Positions 36,332 to 48,630 of a DNA stretch of 64,000 nucleotides are shown here, piece after piece. Origin of the DNA: Lethocerus indicus. Its lineage: Eukaryota; Arthropoda; Insecta; Hemiptera; Belostomatidae. Position numbers and translations under genes: made by a program. How positions within the stretch are numbered: position 1 is the stretch's first letter; each line of letters starts with the position of its first letter. Below the pieces are notes generated by a model. The model was given only the letters and a program-made list of their open reading frames with translations, had not been told where the DNA came from and did no database searches. The DNA is taken from NCBI GenBank assembly GCA_019843655.1, contig JACDQD010000002.1, positions 2,676,585 to 2,740,584 on the forward strand. The letters are read 5' to 3'.

Positions 36332-38853
36332 CCGGAATCGGAAGGAAGCCAGCTCCTTGCCAGGACGTTGCCTCATCTCTGTACCGAAGTATTCTTGAGA
36401 GAGATAAACACGTTGCGATACTACATTTTGTAGTGTTACGCCCCCCCCCGTTATCCCCGGAGGGGGGTGAAGGAGGTTCAACATTCCAACTTAGGTATGT
36501 CTGGGACCGAACCCGGGGTCGTCCTCCGGCGAATTTCACCTCCCCGATTTACGTTGACTGGGGCATGTAGGAAAGGTTCGCACTACAACGAGTTAACCGT
36601 CTAACGTCTTTATTCTCATGAACTCCGACGTAAGTAACATATCTAATGACCCTCCAGTTTTATGCATTGTAAAGAGCAGATCGACAAAAAATTCTAACGC
36701 AAAACTTGTGGACTCAAAGCAGGTTCTCAAATATAATGTAAGTTTCGCTCACCCTTTCCTAGGAGACCTCGCTATTCGAATGAAAACTAGTAGAGGATAA
36801 TTTCATCGGCAAAGGTTAATATCGGCTAGATCGGCGAAATACAGGAAGATGAATGAGATCGGTGATTGATGCGCGGCCTGCGTTGTGAGATGCTCAGGTA
36901 GAGTTAGCAGGCGCCGAAATTATACAGGAACGCTAATGATTCATCCAGTCGGGATGCTGAAACTTAGTAGAACAAAGCGAGCCTAGCTACTGCGTCTTGG
37001 GATATACGAAATATGAAATTCCCCGGATTACGAACACACTATAAACGATATATATATTTATATATGTCATTAAATTGAATTTAAAAATCAGAAAAATTAA
37101 GAAAAGATTACATTCCAAAACGCGTAATGACAGCATCCCTGGTAATTGCCTTCAATAAATTAGACATTTGGATAAGGAAGGTAAACTGAGCGACATAATG
37201 TCCGCGTTTAGTTTTTTTTCGCCATTTCTTACGTCCCTGAGTCGTCGTCATATTGTTCCCCGAGTTAAATTTCTCTGTTTCTGTTTGGTTTTTTTGAGTG
37301 AGAGTGAGAGAAAGAGAGAGAGAGAGAGAGACGGAGATAATTCTCAGTTTTTAATTAATTCTCAGTCACGTTGGGAAGAAAGAGGAAATTGCAGTTGTAG
37401 AATACTGAGATGGCGGAAATCGAGAGCGGCCGGGATGGGCCCGGTGTAGGCCCGGCCCCCGGGACTCTTCTAAATAGCTTTTTATGCTTTGTTAGGTCGC
37501 TCGTTACAGCGATACGATTAGAAAGAAAACAATTAGGGAAGACCGCTTCATTTTACATCCCCCCCCTCCCCTTTTGGCTCTACATTTTAATATTTCATTT
37601 GGCGCATTTCGCGACCGTTTTTAATCGTACCGTATTTGAAAGTGGCCTCCACTTTCCACCCGCCCACCCGCCGCCAACCAACAAATGGAAATTTCATTTG
37701 AACGTCCTAATGTCCTTTGAATTGAGTTGGCCTCTTTTCTATTTCCTTTTTTTTCCCCCTCCCATTTCAAGTCCGGATCTGTACACAATTGTAAAGAGAG
37801 ATTTAGCCTTTTGTTCTTTCATTTGTTAATTTCATTTTAAATAGCGCCACCACGAAAACCAGCGTGTCTCGATTTTCTATATGTTGTATTCATTCGTATT
37901 CCTGTGGCCGATTGAACATCATGAATGAGCGATTAGCGGCAGTCCTGCAGAAAATATGCTGTCCATAATTATTAAAAGTCACGTCGGCCGTTGTGTTTTT
38001 TTTTAATGTGCAGAACAAAAATTAATATTCTCGGCTTAGGGTAAAATAACTGGGCGAAAAAAAAACGGGAAGAGCTGTAATATTACGGGAAATTATGGAA
38101 TTATTATATAAGCGAGTTTTATAAAACAACAAATTTGAATATAATTTAATGAAGTTATTATTTCTTGCTACCCGCTCTACCAGTCATTGTTATCAACTCT
38201 TCAATTTTGGATTCTATTGGTTTCGGTTTGATTTTGTTGATACTATAAAATCTTACTATATTTTATCCATCAAACAAGAAGCAAACGTATGGAATAATTT
38301 AATTCCAAATAAAATAATTTAATTTAATTAATTGTTATATTATGATTACGAATGTGTAATAGAGATAGCATATAATAGCAGTGTGGATAATAATCGAATG
38401 GATATTTCATCCACTGCGAAAATCCAGCCAGCATCGCATGAGTAGTAGAGAGGAGAGATTGAATGGGTGGGCTCATACGTTGGAATGTAACGGTTGATGC
38501 AAGCCGTAGCCGTTGACGGCCGCCAATCTAAGAATTGATTCGACAGTTGAAAATGCATTCCATTGGGTGGTGCCGGCCCCATTTTCTACGTGACCGTTGA
38601 CATGGCATTCCCATGTCTCTCCCGGCCTTTAGCCGAGAGGGCGTACCGAATAAACGACGTTTTTCTATTTCGCTACCGAAATGGGAATGTGCGCGACATT
38701 ACAATTCCTCGCTTACGATTCGGCCGGTTCTATGACGCCTACCGCAATTGAATTTATTATTTTACGCTCTGTTAACAAGAAATACTGCAAGCTTAGGTTC
38801 TGCACACTGACAAATTTGGTCTACACCTACGTCCTACAAAAATAAGTAATTGG
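36329..38853. other. Spacer, no gene seen
   Basis: Contains a C run at 36441-36449, a (GA)n tract at about 37314-37331 and GC-rich patches at about 37400-37470 and 38510-38740. A 139-codon frame at 37410-37829 is rich in homopolymer codons and shows no domain. No gene was recognised. Confidence 0.45.
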
Positions 38854-38880
38854 TTATACTGGTGGACACAACCAGTATAA
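38854..38880. repeat. Perfect small inverted repeat (hairpin)
   Basis: TTATACTGGT is followed after seven bases by its exact reverse complement ACCAGTATAA, giving a 10-bp stem. No T run follows and no gene is adjacent, so a terminator role is not supported. Confidence 0.7.
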
Positions 38881-39930
38881 TAAATGATATATAATTACAA
38901 TCCTATTTCATTGAAAATGTGCAGCCTTTTTATAGCTGCGAAAATCCTTACAGGGTATATTCCAGGATATTTTATTACTAAGTGATTGATTATTCAATAA
39001 TAACATCCAGATTACTATTATTCCTTAAATTGTTTGCTTCCTGGGGCTTATTTTGTTCTTAGCCAGACAGGTTTCAGCATCCCGCCGTCATTAATAGTAA
39101 TCTAGATTTAACATGCATCTGTCAATAGCCAATTAATCAAGCTGTCACCACACTAAGCACCAGCTAACCAAATCTTCGATCCCGAATCCTCGCAAATTGC
39201 TTTAACCAGTTGAGATTATGTGTTTTCTGTTAACAGTATTAAATACTGTCGCAGTAGCATTACTATGGTCGAATAGTGTGCATGAATACTCGACTATTTT
39301 TTCTGACCAGATATGCGGCTGGAGACAGACAACTTTCTTGAATGGGAGGTATCCATGTTTGGGTAAAGCGCTCCGCCGAAGCGGATAATGCAGCTCATTA
39401 CAGGGACGTGGTTCGCTGAACGCTAACCTGCTTAGCCCTATCAGAATATCGATAATGAGATCGTGCCTCCGAACCGGCACTGGATTAACAATACTGTGAA
39501 GAAGCAGAAATCGATCTGAACAAGAGACCAGAAATCATGATTTATTTTCGACCACCGGAATTAAAATAGCAAATTATTCCATGATTTTTTTCTTGTTTCG
39601 GAGATAAGCTTGGTATATTTTTTTATTTCGAACCATAACCTTTGTGAACTTGAAAGTTTGAAGCTCTCAATATCAAAGGTGGGATCCTCACGTTTGAATG
39701 GGAGCTTCAGGAAATGTCATGGACGGCGGCAGAGCTTGGCTCATTCTTGCAGCGCATTCAAGTTCCGTGCAAAGTTTGTAGTATTTTCCGGTCTTATACA
39801 TTTCCGACTATAACATCATTCGTGTATGTAAGAAGGGCCGCTGGCCGGTATGCATGTATTAAACAACATTTGTACATTATATACGATATTCTATGCGTAT
39901 TAAATAAAATGGAGTACTTGTAACTGTTAA
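38881..39930. other. Spacer, no gene seen
   Basis: AT-rich sequence with a short palindrome (ACAGTATT-A-AATACTGT) at about 39233-39249. No gene was recognised. Confidence 0.45.
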
Positions 39931-39985
39931 GCACAACTGAGTGGTTAACGCTGTGCCGGGAAACTGGTTCGAATCCCCCTGGCGG
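39931..39985 (+). pseudogene. tRNA-derived relic (tRNA pseudogene or SINE head)
   Basis: CAACTGAGTGGTTAACGC resembles the D-arm/A-box of tRNAs, and GGTTCGAATCC at 39966-39976 is a perfect B-box/T-loop. The two boxes are about 12 to 18 nt closer together than in a normal tRNA, so most of the anticodon arm is missing. The acceptor ends are not complementary and the T stem pairs poorly. It cannot fold as a tRNA. It could be the 5' head of a tRNA-derived SINE or a decayed tRNA pseudogene; no second copy is seen in the window. Confidence 0.5.
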
Positions 39986-40203
39986 ACTTTTCCTTCGCGT
40001 GTAAATTACAACCGTTTTGTTATTACCGAACAAAAGAATACACAATTGGATTGTGTTTTCCCTTTGTGACCGGTATTTGGTCCTTTCGATTTCAAAGGCT
40101 TTTAAAGTGGGTCGTATACGCCTCGTTTACAGTTCAGTTTACAATCGACCCGACAGCAGTTATTCCATCCGTTTTAGGGGGCCTTTTACAGTCCAGGATT
40201 CCA
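39986..40203. other. GC-richer spacer before palindrome
   Basis: Start of a GC-richer block that continues to about 40780. Several overlapping short frames occur on both strands, as expected where stop codons are scarce. No domain was recognised. Confidence 0.4.
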
Positions 40204-40231
40204 TGCATTGCTCCGCCGGCGGAACAATGCA
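40204..40231. repeat. 28-bp near-perfect GC-rich palindrome
   Basis: TGCATTGCTCCGCC is followed directly by GGCGGAACAATGCA. The halves are reverse complements at 13 of 14 positions, with no spacer. It could extrude as a cruciform or bind a dimeric protein symmetrically. No transposon ends or target duplications surround it. Confidence 0.85.
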
Positions 40232-42193
40232 GCCTTCGGAATTCGACAACCGGAACGCGGCGTCCAGGAAACAGAACAGGAAACCGAACGCAAATTCGAT
40301 CATTTCTTTTTCCGCCCGCGTAAAACATTTTTCCGCATAATTTTTGTACAATGCGAATTCGGGACTGAATTATATAAATTCATATTGGAGCGCCGAACGG
40401 CGTATGAATTGGATAAGGCCGCGGGCTGGTTCTGGAAATCGTGTTATTTCCGAGCGCTGGTCCTCGCCGTCGGAAGCGGGCCGAGTTATACTAAATTTGT
40501 CGCTACTCGCCCGAATAAACTATATTTGCGATCGATTTCAAATCTGCCTCCTCCGATGTCGGAGGAAAAGTGGCGTAAAATAGCCGGTCGGCCTCGACTT
40601 TTCAGAACCGGTATCCGCACCTGACATATACTCCGCCTCCCGTCCAGCAGGGTATTTGGCATCCTGTCAGACTCCCTTACAGAATACACGCGCAGAAATT
40701 AGGTCGGGAACGTATTTCACGTTCCATTTACTCCTTCGCTTAAATTACCATTCGGCCCGGACAGTACAGAATATTAGGAATAACAGTAAAAAAAAATATA
40801 TATGTGGAGTTGAAAAAAGTTCGAAATGTAATATTCAGATTACAGAATACAGGATAGATTTATATTATAATTTATTTGATACATTATATTAGTATGGTTC
40901 AAACGCTGTGTAAACATTTGTCGATCTTTAGTCCCAAATTAAAAATGAACATTGATCTATATCTGCACTATTTCGTTTCTGTTATGCTTAAACTACTTGT
41001 TTTGCGTTTATTACATCTATTCACGTATTTACACGAAATAACCTACTAATGCCTAAATGGCTAGTTTCATAATGGGCGTCAGTAAATCCCCCACCCCGCA
41101 CTACTGAACATTTGCAATTTAAATTTGAAGTACGTTAAATACTGGACATTAGAGGCGATCGTTAATTTGCGAAATTAATTTAAATCGTATTCAATTTTGT
41201 TTGACATCCGATTTGTTTGCAAATGCCAATTCATCTCCACGCTCAAGCTCACTAGAAAATTAGTTTGTCATCAATTAATTGATTCATAACGATGCGGGGT
41301 TGCGGGAGTCCCGCCACTGTGATTTTTCGTCCAAGAAATAGATAAACGGAGCATTTACGTGTTCGGCCCAGGCAGCAAGACCATAATCCGATTTTTTAAG
41401 GGGGTAAAGGTGTACATCTGGCATTACTGAGGGGTTGTATATTGAGGATTTACACCGGGCCGGTGTTATCGGCATAACAACGTTGACTTAGCTCCTGCAA
41501 ATTTAGAGGACGGTGGCGAGCGGAAATTCCGACCCCTCTATATCCTTTGAAATCGGTTCCACACCGGGTCGGAGGATATTGACACTCCAATTTACAGAGA
41601 CGTTTGTTTTCCTCCACGAAACGCGATAGCAGCCGAGCGCCAGTATCTCAAAGCCTGTTTTCAAAGATTGAACCGAATAAAGTTAAGTGGTCCGACGATT
41701 TACGCCGCCGTTATAACCGACGTTTCGTATCGGCCGGTAAAGTATCCGCTGAGTTTTATTACGTATAGTGGTATCTGGAGGATGTTGAGGGTTGTATTTT
41801 ATTCGCTGGTACGGTCGGGGGGCGCCTCGCGAATTACAATAGGAAATCCAGTTCGACGCAGTGCAACGAAACGGAATGGGTTAAATTTAATTATGGTGGC
41901 CACAAATATCATTTTTGAAAAACAAGAGTTGTCTGGATTTAAAATATAAAATAATTTAGTCCATGTATTAATTACTGTCAAGATCACGTATTAATTAAAC
42001 GCGTCAATATAAATAAATGTATGATTACGTTATTATATAAATGTACAATTAATATATTTATATAAATAGTGGTGCACAATAAATGAGAACTGCCAGAATT
42101 TGGGCCATTATATACGTAATGATTTTCTGGTTACTTTCGATTGGTATTGGGATCAATCCATTAATTATTTTACTGCAAAAAAAATTCTGTTAT
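40232..42193. other. Spacer, no gene seen
   Basis: A 138-codon plus-strand frame at 40208-40624 lies in the GC-richer block. It has no recognisable domain, no visible splice context, and competing frames on both strands, so I do not call it a gene. AT-rich sequence follows. TTATATAAATG-type words are dense near 42030-42065. Confidence 0.45.
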
Positions 42194-42208
42194 GAAAAAT
42201 AAATCGTT
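42194..42208. repeat. Target-site duplication, left of fold-back copy C
   Basis: GAAAAATAAATCGTT is repeated exactly at 42542-42556, giving a 15-bp direct repeat at the borders of the element. Confidence 0.9.
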
Positions 42209-42292
42209 CAACATACCTGTTTAACGACAGCGAGGGGTTGGAATACCGACGATTTCGTGTGTTTCTGTCTCCTCTCGCTAGTTCGGTATTTT

Positions 42293-42329
42293 GCTAGATC
42301 GGTTTCGGCTGCTCACCGTCTTCAGTAGC
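42293..42329 (-). ncRNA. Hammerhead-ribozyme-like core, left arm of copy C
   Basis: Minus strand: GCTA, CTGAAGA (42319-42325), one extra C, GGT-GAGCA-GCC (stem II with a U-G wobble), GAAA (42303-42306), CCGATC with an AUC cleavage triplet, then TAGC, which pairs perfectly with GCTA. AUC still fits the NUH rule. Stem III here is ACCGAU, not self-complementary, but it is the exact complement of the AUCGGU in the right-arm core. Confidence 0.45.
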
Positions 42330-42457
42330 GGTGTTAGTCACTGTTGGCACTTTGGATGTTTTTCGGGTGGCATCCTCACTGCACTGTCACTGTCGCCTGT
42401 ACTATCGTACAGGGACAATACAAGTGACAAGTGCAAGTACCAAAAGTGACTGACACC

Positions 42458-42494
42458 GCTACTGAAGACGGCGAGCAGCCGAAATCGGTCTAGC
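42458..42494 (+). ncRNA. Hammerhead-ribozyme-like core, right arm of copy C
   Basis: Plus strand: GCTA (42458-42461), CTGAAGA (42462-42468), one extra C, GGC-GAGCA-GCC, GAAA (42481-42484), TCGGTC with GTC at 42488-42490, and TAGC (42491-42494). Stem I is four perfect pairs. All catalytic boxes are present, in order. The extra base before stem II is shared with every other copy. Confidence 0.5.
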
Positions 42495-42541
42495 AAAATA
42501 CCAAACCAGCGAGAGGAGGCAGAAACAAACGAAATAAAACG

Positions 42542-42556
42542 GAAAAATAAATCGTT
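42542..42556. repeat. Target-site duplication, right of fold-back copy C
   Basis: Exact copy of the 15 bp at 42194-42208. Confidence 0.9.
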
Positions 42557-43747
42557 TTAACAAAATCTGACGGTTTCATATCGTAGAACGGTGTTTGCAA
42601 CGGTCGAATTACACTGTACACAACGTGTTGTAGGTGAAACATTTTTACACCTTGTATCAGCTGTGGAGGGTTACAGGCAGGGCGTCTCTCGTGGAGAGGA
42701 GCAGATACTGTAATTATAAAAGTTGAACCCGATTTACTTCTTCCCTCAATGAAACGGGAATTCCCCGTTTTCCCTCCGGATAGTTTTTTCTCGTTGGGCA
42801 GTTTTTCGGTTGGGGGTGGCAGGTTTAATCCTTACCGCACCCGAAATTAGCGCCTTTTGGGAGTATCGCCGGTGGTTGTAAGTATGTATATATACATGGA
42901 CACACATACACCGAGAGGAAAATGAAACGGTTCGGCGCACAGAAAGCCCCGTAGTCCCTTCCCTCGGGCTGTATGTAAGCGAGTATGTTCCTGTATATCA
43001 TGCGGGCCGGCCCTTCTCTCCCTAACCGTCCCTCGGGATTTGTCCTTAATCCGGGCCCTAGACCCCCCCGTCAACCGCCGTGGCCGGGACCACAGCTTCC
43101 GCACGGCCCGTCGTCATCTCCCCCCCCCTCACCCCCAACTCCAACTCCGTCCTCTTCCGACCCCACTAACGAGATTTTCATTCGGACTCAAATTATAGTC
43201 GAGGCCAGTGGCGAACAGATCCGTTCGCCCGGGGCCGGATTACTATCGAAGTGGTTTTTAATGTTGCGCTCGATACCATTAATTCTGCGCTAGATATGAA
43301 CTATCGGCGGCATATTCCACCGACCTCATTTGCACTTTATAGACGGGGAAATTTCAGAGCGCCATAACCGTAGAAATAGTTTGGCGATTAACAAAGATTT
43401 GCATTGTACAAATATACCGAAATTATGATACGCTTTATTTTATTATCAATATTCGGATAATTGATCGGGATAAGGGATTTGAATTTGTACTATTTTTTTC
43501 GATCAACCTTCATCCGCTTTCGGGCATACTCGCGGTCTAATTATTGACTCTTTCGGCCGGTATATTTCCTCTGTTCATACATATCTGGTTGTCAATAATT
43601 GAGTAAATTGCGTCGATTTTTATCAGGCACTCGTCGCGGAAATGTTGCGCTTCGATCTTCAGTTTTCGTGCCGGGCAAAATCGGCCGCGGCTCAATGTAT
43701 GCCGACCAATTGAAATTATACCGTCCAAACAGCGCGGGCTTTATTGT
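42557..43747. other. Spacer with GC-rich patch, no gene seen
   Basis: GC-rich and C-run-rich between about 43000 and 43240, AT-rich around 43370-43500. No exon or RNA gene was recognised. Confidence 0.45.
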
Positions 43748-43825
43748 GGGGTGGGTGGGGCTTTGGGTGGTTGGGGTTGGTTTTCGAATTCGCGTCGATT
43801 CCCTCCCTCCCTCCCCTCCCCCTCC
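43748..43825. other. Adjacent G-rich and C-rich tracts
   Basis: Plus-strand G runs at 43748-43776 (GGGG, GGG, GGGG, GGG, GGGG) fit a quadruplex pattern. Within 25 bp begins a C-run tract (43801-43825) that gives the same pattern on the other strand. The 168-codon frame at 43599-44105 crosses both and is most likely a by-product of their composition. Confidence 0.65.
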
Positions 43826-44196
43826 ATCACCGCTGAGTGGGAAGCCGTGTCGGGCGTGGGCCGCGGGTGAGGGTTTGGGAACATCCCACTGTCCCACAAC
43901 TAAGTTAGGTCTACCCGCCCGCACTGACGCTTCGTTAGTCCTAATTATTTGCCTGATTTATCAGACCCCTTCCGCCCCGGCGTCCCGTCACTTCCGATGC
44001 CCCCTCGCCCCGACCCGCGCCATCACAACGAGCCGCGCGCGCGGTAATCGTATACGCTATCTCTCAAATAACGGTGTCGGAGCCCCGCTCCCCAATTACC
44101 CCTGATTTAGGCCTTCCATCCGAGGAGGAAGCCGCCCTCCTATAAGTTAGGGTTGGGGTATGGGCGGGGGGAGAGGTCGCTCGTTTTGCCCCGGGA
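43826..44196. other. GC-rich spacer, no gene seen
   Basis: CpG-rich sequence including GCGCGCGCGG near 44034. No promoter element or exon is clear. Confidence 0.4.
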
Positions 44197-44218
44197 TAGA
44201 GAGAGAGAGAGAGAGAGT
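44197..44218. repeat. (GA)n microsatellite
   Basis: A short GA tract of about 22 bp, lying about 70 bp before a long AT tract. Confidence 0.95.
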
Positions 44219-44283
44219 GCCCTCTCTGAATAGCCCCGGCCGAGGCATAATAGCCGACGGGTCCTTGTCAGCTCCGCCCACCA

Positions 44284-44285
<2 letters not shown>

Positions 44286-44336
<51 letters not shown>
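44286..44336. repeat. (AT)n microsatellite
   Basis: A pure AT tract of about 51 bp. Confidence 0.97.
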
Positions 44337-44341
<5 letters not shown>

Positions 44342-47300
44342 GGGTGGGCTCATCCTCTATTGGCTCCTGTAATGATCATCGCCCCGCTCAGTATTATTTA
44401 TCATTCCAATAGGTATACTAAAGATTAGCCCGCTGGTGTATTCTCCACAACATATATTGCCCGAGGGTTTTCTCTTAGCTATACACTTCTATGACAGTGA
44501 AATTAAGCAAACCTGCGAATATTCGCTTACGATTGGTGATAATAGTTTTTCCCAGACCTGTCGGTCGCGAAAATATCGCTACAGCTCGAGATCATGAGTT
44601 ACAGTCACACAAACTGTGCACTTTAGTTCACTGCACTATTCACGATACTTGATTTGTCGTTTAATTAGAGATTGGGTGTATTCAAAATTGGGGTAAATAA
44701 TCGGGGAAGTAATAATGCCGAATCAACCTTACTGTCAATTACTCGTCCGTTCCCAAATTTACCTAACTGCAAACTTGTAAAACCCCTGCACTTGCAGCAA
44801 GATACTGGTACATTTGTCCATTTATTGTGATTGACATTAGAGTTGGGGTAGTTCATATGGGTTCATATCCAGGGTCATATGTAGATATTCTTTTCTCAAC
44901 ACTAATTTGTGTGCCTCAGCTAAATGGGTCAAATTACAAATATGTCCTAATTGTAAAGATTATCCAATCAGGCTACGTCTACCTCCAATTTTTATTTGCT
45001 GATGTCAGCTGTAATGCCAAATTAATTAATCATTCAAGCAACTATCGCTATTTTTAAATTGCTAAATACTGGGCGATATATTTACCATGCGTATTGCTTG
45101 CTGGACAGGAACTATACTTTTGTGGAGATCACTAGTGCTCGGCTGGGCGGAACGTTCACGTTTCGTCAATTATCAATGCGTTCGCCCGGTCCGTAATACT
45201 AGACGGGACTTAGCGTATATTTTATCCAGGGAACAGGATATGAGGGCGGTGTTGTGGATCGTCGACACGGTGTCGTTTACGCGTCACGGTCACACTTACC
45301 TGAATCTGAGACCATTATGTTCGAAAAACATCTTCTACCTTCTACAGTAGGCCCCCTTGACACGGCTCTTTGGTCTGGAAACCCGTCCTGGAACCTGAGC
45401 TTACAGTTGGCTCCATTGGTGTGTTGCGAGTGTAACGTATCGCTTAATTCATTATGACACGCGAGGTGAATATGTAATTAAAAAATTCGTAACTGTTTAA
45501 CTGCTATTTTATTATCAAATCATTTTCATTATAGTAAGAGTTATTTTCAAATGATTTCACTCGACCCATATTTTTGTGTGAACTTGTTGTTAAGGAGGCC
45601 TGACAGTTGTGAAATTGCCTCCGGTTTTAAATTTGTCATATTCCGCGTTGGTTCGTTCCGAGCTCGAATCAAATTAATATGCGTTCAGACTTCAAACGGT
45701 GTTAGGACGCGACATTTTTCGCATGGTTCAATCCGGGCAGTTTTGGGGGTGACTCGGGGTGGCTATATATTGAGGTGGTTGAAATGAGGTTTTATAGCGG
45801 AACGGGGGTGTTGTGCGCCCCAAGGCCTCTGCCATATCCACCTCCATTTTTCCAATGCATTCACTCCTTATATCGCTCTAAGCCCGCCTCTATTGTCGGA
45901 TCAATCTCTGGACCAATCGCACATATTTATAGTTATAGTAGACCGGTTAAAACGGTTATTCCGAACGACTTTTATTTACGCTTTTGTTTGTCCAAGTATT
46001 AACTTTTGTTAAAGTCTTTAATTTTCGCCACAGGAAGAGTCGTTGCAGCCCGTAATTGAGGCCTCGCGATTAAATTTGTGCCCACGAGGGAAATGTACAA
46101 AATTATCTCGAAGTTTAATTGAATTTGTAAATAGGAATTTCGGGCGGACGAATTTTCTGTATAAAGATCACTTTGTAATAAAGTTCAACTCCGACCTCTC
46201 CTCCCCTTCCACCACAACCAGAGGATCTAATCTATGAAGTTCTCTGAATATTCAATAAGAATTTAATAAAAGTTTTACTATAAAAGCAGGTGGCCAAACG
46301 CTTTTAATAAAAGGGGGAAAGGATGGCGCTTACGCGCGCCACCCGCCGAAATTCTATTAATTAATACCGGCTTTTCAAAATTTATTTCGATCCCTTAGTC
46401 CTTTCACGATAATCTATTTTATGCGTTTCAAAGGATTTGTTTTAATAGGTTCTCACCAAGCGGACAACGGATAACTGTATCGCGTTAAATGTTGCGAATA
46501 AACGGATAGACTGTACACAATTCAATTAGAGCTTCACACGCAATTTGTAACCCGGGTACCGACTAATATGTTTAAAAGTATATCGTATCGCTCGTCTTAT
46601 ATTTTAAAATCCTGAAACGAAGACGCGGTATCGGTGTTGATTCGCGTCAAACAGGAATATTAGCGCCGAATATCGATATCGGTTCATTAGGTCAGCGGCC
46701 ATTAGGGGAGCCTTCGGCATCAGTTTAGCTCTGGCCACCCCGTAGGGTTAGGGCGGGCCGGTTGCAATTTACACCTAAGTGTAACGTTATCCCCCGTCCG
46801 GCGAGTGAAACGGTGGACCGGTTACCTCCATCTCCACAATTTACACACTGCTGACTGTACCATAACTGGAGCTCTCTTCGCAATAACGCCCGCTGATGTT
46901 CGACACGATTTAATTCAATTAAACTTCACGCTTTTTACATAACCGAAAACAAGTTTTACGAATATAAGAGGATATCAAACGCTTCCAGAAATTAAATTTA
47001 TTTTATTTAGCGCGAAATAGGAGAATTCGTAAGGAAACGAAGAGTTCGCGATGGGAACGGCTCATCGAGCTTTTTTATCGTTGCCCTAAGAAATGTTTTT
47101 TGCCCGTAAGTGACAAACGGACTTGTGCAGTGCGTATATAAGAGGCCTAGTACTGTATTTTATTATTGTGCGATCTCTCATTTGGAGGAGAACTGTGCTG
47201 TAACGGTCGTCGGCCTACACACTCGGTGTGACCGAACCGATTTGCGGTATGTAATGGCGCTCAGCGGTTTACCGACCGGTTGCTGAGTGGACGCTTGAAA

Positions 47301-48582
47301 GGAATTCACCGGGACCACTTCAACTAGGAGAGCTCGCCAGGAGCTGTGCACCTCCTGTTAATTACCAATATGCCTCTTACAGAATTGTCTACACTCCACC
47401 TTTAAACAATCTCGATGTTTGATCTTCAAATTAATTCGATTAACATAATTCCATAAAAAAATATCCTCTCCGACGGAGTATTGTTTAATTTAATACACTC
47501 GTATCTGTAGTTAAATCAAGTTTAAATCTCCTTATAGCATTAATAAAGGTGCGAGCGGGATTGAATCGCACGAAGAAGGGGGCACAACGTTTAATTACAA
47601 GCGCGTAATTCGCATTTGTTAAAGGTAGCCTAGTTGTGCCGCGGCGGTGCATTCCGGCTACTGTAATTTACTGACGTTAACGCCAGTCAGGAAAATAGGG
47701 TAAGCGGAAAGAAATTTTCCCCCCATCTAACATTTCTCTCACACAGAATAGACTATTGTGATGTTGAACACTACTTTCTAAATCTACTTTCAGATCCTCA
47801 GTAGCGGATATGAGTTATTTAGTAGGACGCTTTTGAATATTCGTATTATATCGATTTTATAACAAACTAATGTAATTGCAAGAATTTTTACTAGTGTATT
47901 CTTTTAAAATTTGTAAAACGTTATAGATAACTATCCATTTATTGGGGGAAGTTCAGAACCATTTTAGTATAAATAGGCGTTTCGTTTTTATATTAGGCCC
48001 TATAAAGTTGATATTCGACCTTATAAATTGTTCCAGTACATAGCGGAGGAGGGGGAATATTTCACGAGCGTTTTATTCCAAAATCTGGCTTAAATTACTG
48101 TAGGGCGGAGAATCAATTGGGGGGGATTCTTGTTGCGGCGACGGCCCCCAAACATAGTTGTATGTTGAAAAATTCAAATTTCACATAGGAGGTAGAGTCT
48201 ATTTGTCGGGGCCGCCGTGAATGTGGCGTAAGTGGGGTCTGGTAGTGCGCTGGATAAGGTCGGATCGGGCTGGAGGTGGAGCGGCGCGAGTATTGTATCC
48301 TCCGAGCTGCCTGTTGTTCGGCCCCCCCCCCGCCCATTTTCCATTGGCGTTGGTTTCTTCCCTTCCCTTTCTCCTTCTTTTTCTTTTTTTTCCCCCTTGT
48401 CCCCTGGGCCAAATTACCATGATACTCCGCAAGAGTAGTTTCACATGTAAAGGAGACGAGCCGAGTTGGCTCCTAATGTCCCCCCGGATGCCGGGTTATC
48501 TCGACCCAGCTCCGGCGAGTCCGGAATTTCTTGCTTCGCCATTACTGACGGTTTTTGCCTCTTTTGAAATATATGTATGAAG

Positions 48583-48584
<2 letters not shown>
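44337..48584. other. Spacer, no gene seen
   Basis: AT-rich with GC-richer blocks at about 46630-46820 and 47180-47360. TATATAAG at about 47136 lies in a GC context and resembles a TATA box, but no initiator or reading frame supports a promoter. A minus-strand donor-like CAG|GTAAGTGTG lies at about 45294-45303 without a good acceptor. No gene was recognised. Confidence 0.45.

Positions 48585-48627
<43 letters not shown>
48585..48627. repeat. (GA)n microsatellite
   Basis: A pure AG/GA tract of about 43 bp. Confidence 0.97.

Positions 48628-48630
<3 letters not shown>

Larger units (their letters stand above)
42209..42541 (-). mobile_element. Fold-back repeat copy C (inverted, compact)
   Basis: A 333-bp member lying in the opposite orientation: the one-sided tail (about 42209-42249, with CCTGTTTAACGAC and GAGGGGTTGGAATACC) is on the left. 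The arms are about 42250-42408 and 42409-42541, with almost no interior, so the element would fold into one long hairpin around CTGTACTATCGTACAGG. Both arms contain hammerhead-like cores. Partial deletions have shortened the right arm near 42430-42455 (the TTCGGGCATCCTC part is missing). There is no coding capacity. Confidence 0.9.

Noticed and set aside
35916..36570. Long open frames on both strands (up to 207 codons)
   Set aside because: They run through the (TA)n and (CT)n tracts, giving Tyr-Ile and Arg-Glu or Leu-Ser repeats; the rest has no domain or splice context.
38854..38880. Hairpin as a transcription terminator
   Set aside because: No T run follows and there is no upstream gene.
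40208..40624. 138-codon plus-strand frame
   Set aside because: Overlapping frames are open on both strands and it has no recognisable family features. It starts inside the palindrome.
43599..44105. 168-codon plus-strand frame
   Set aside because: It spans G-run and C-run tracts in a GC-rich patch where stops are rare. An overlapping 110-codon frame exists on the other strand and no domain is recognisable.
47136..47170. TATATAAG as a core promoter
   Set aside because: No initiator at the expected distance, no downstream exon or reading frame, and such words are frequent in AT-rich DNA.
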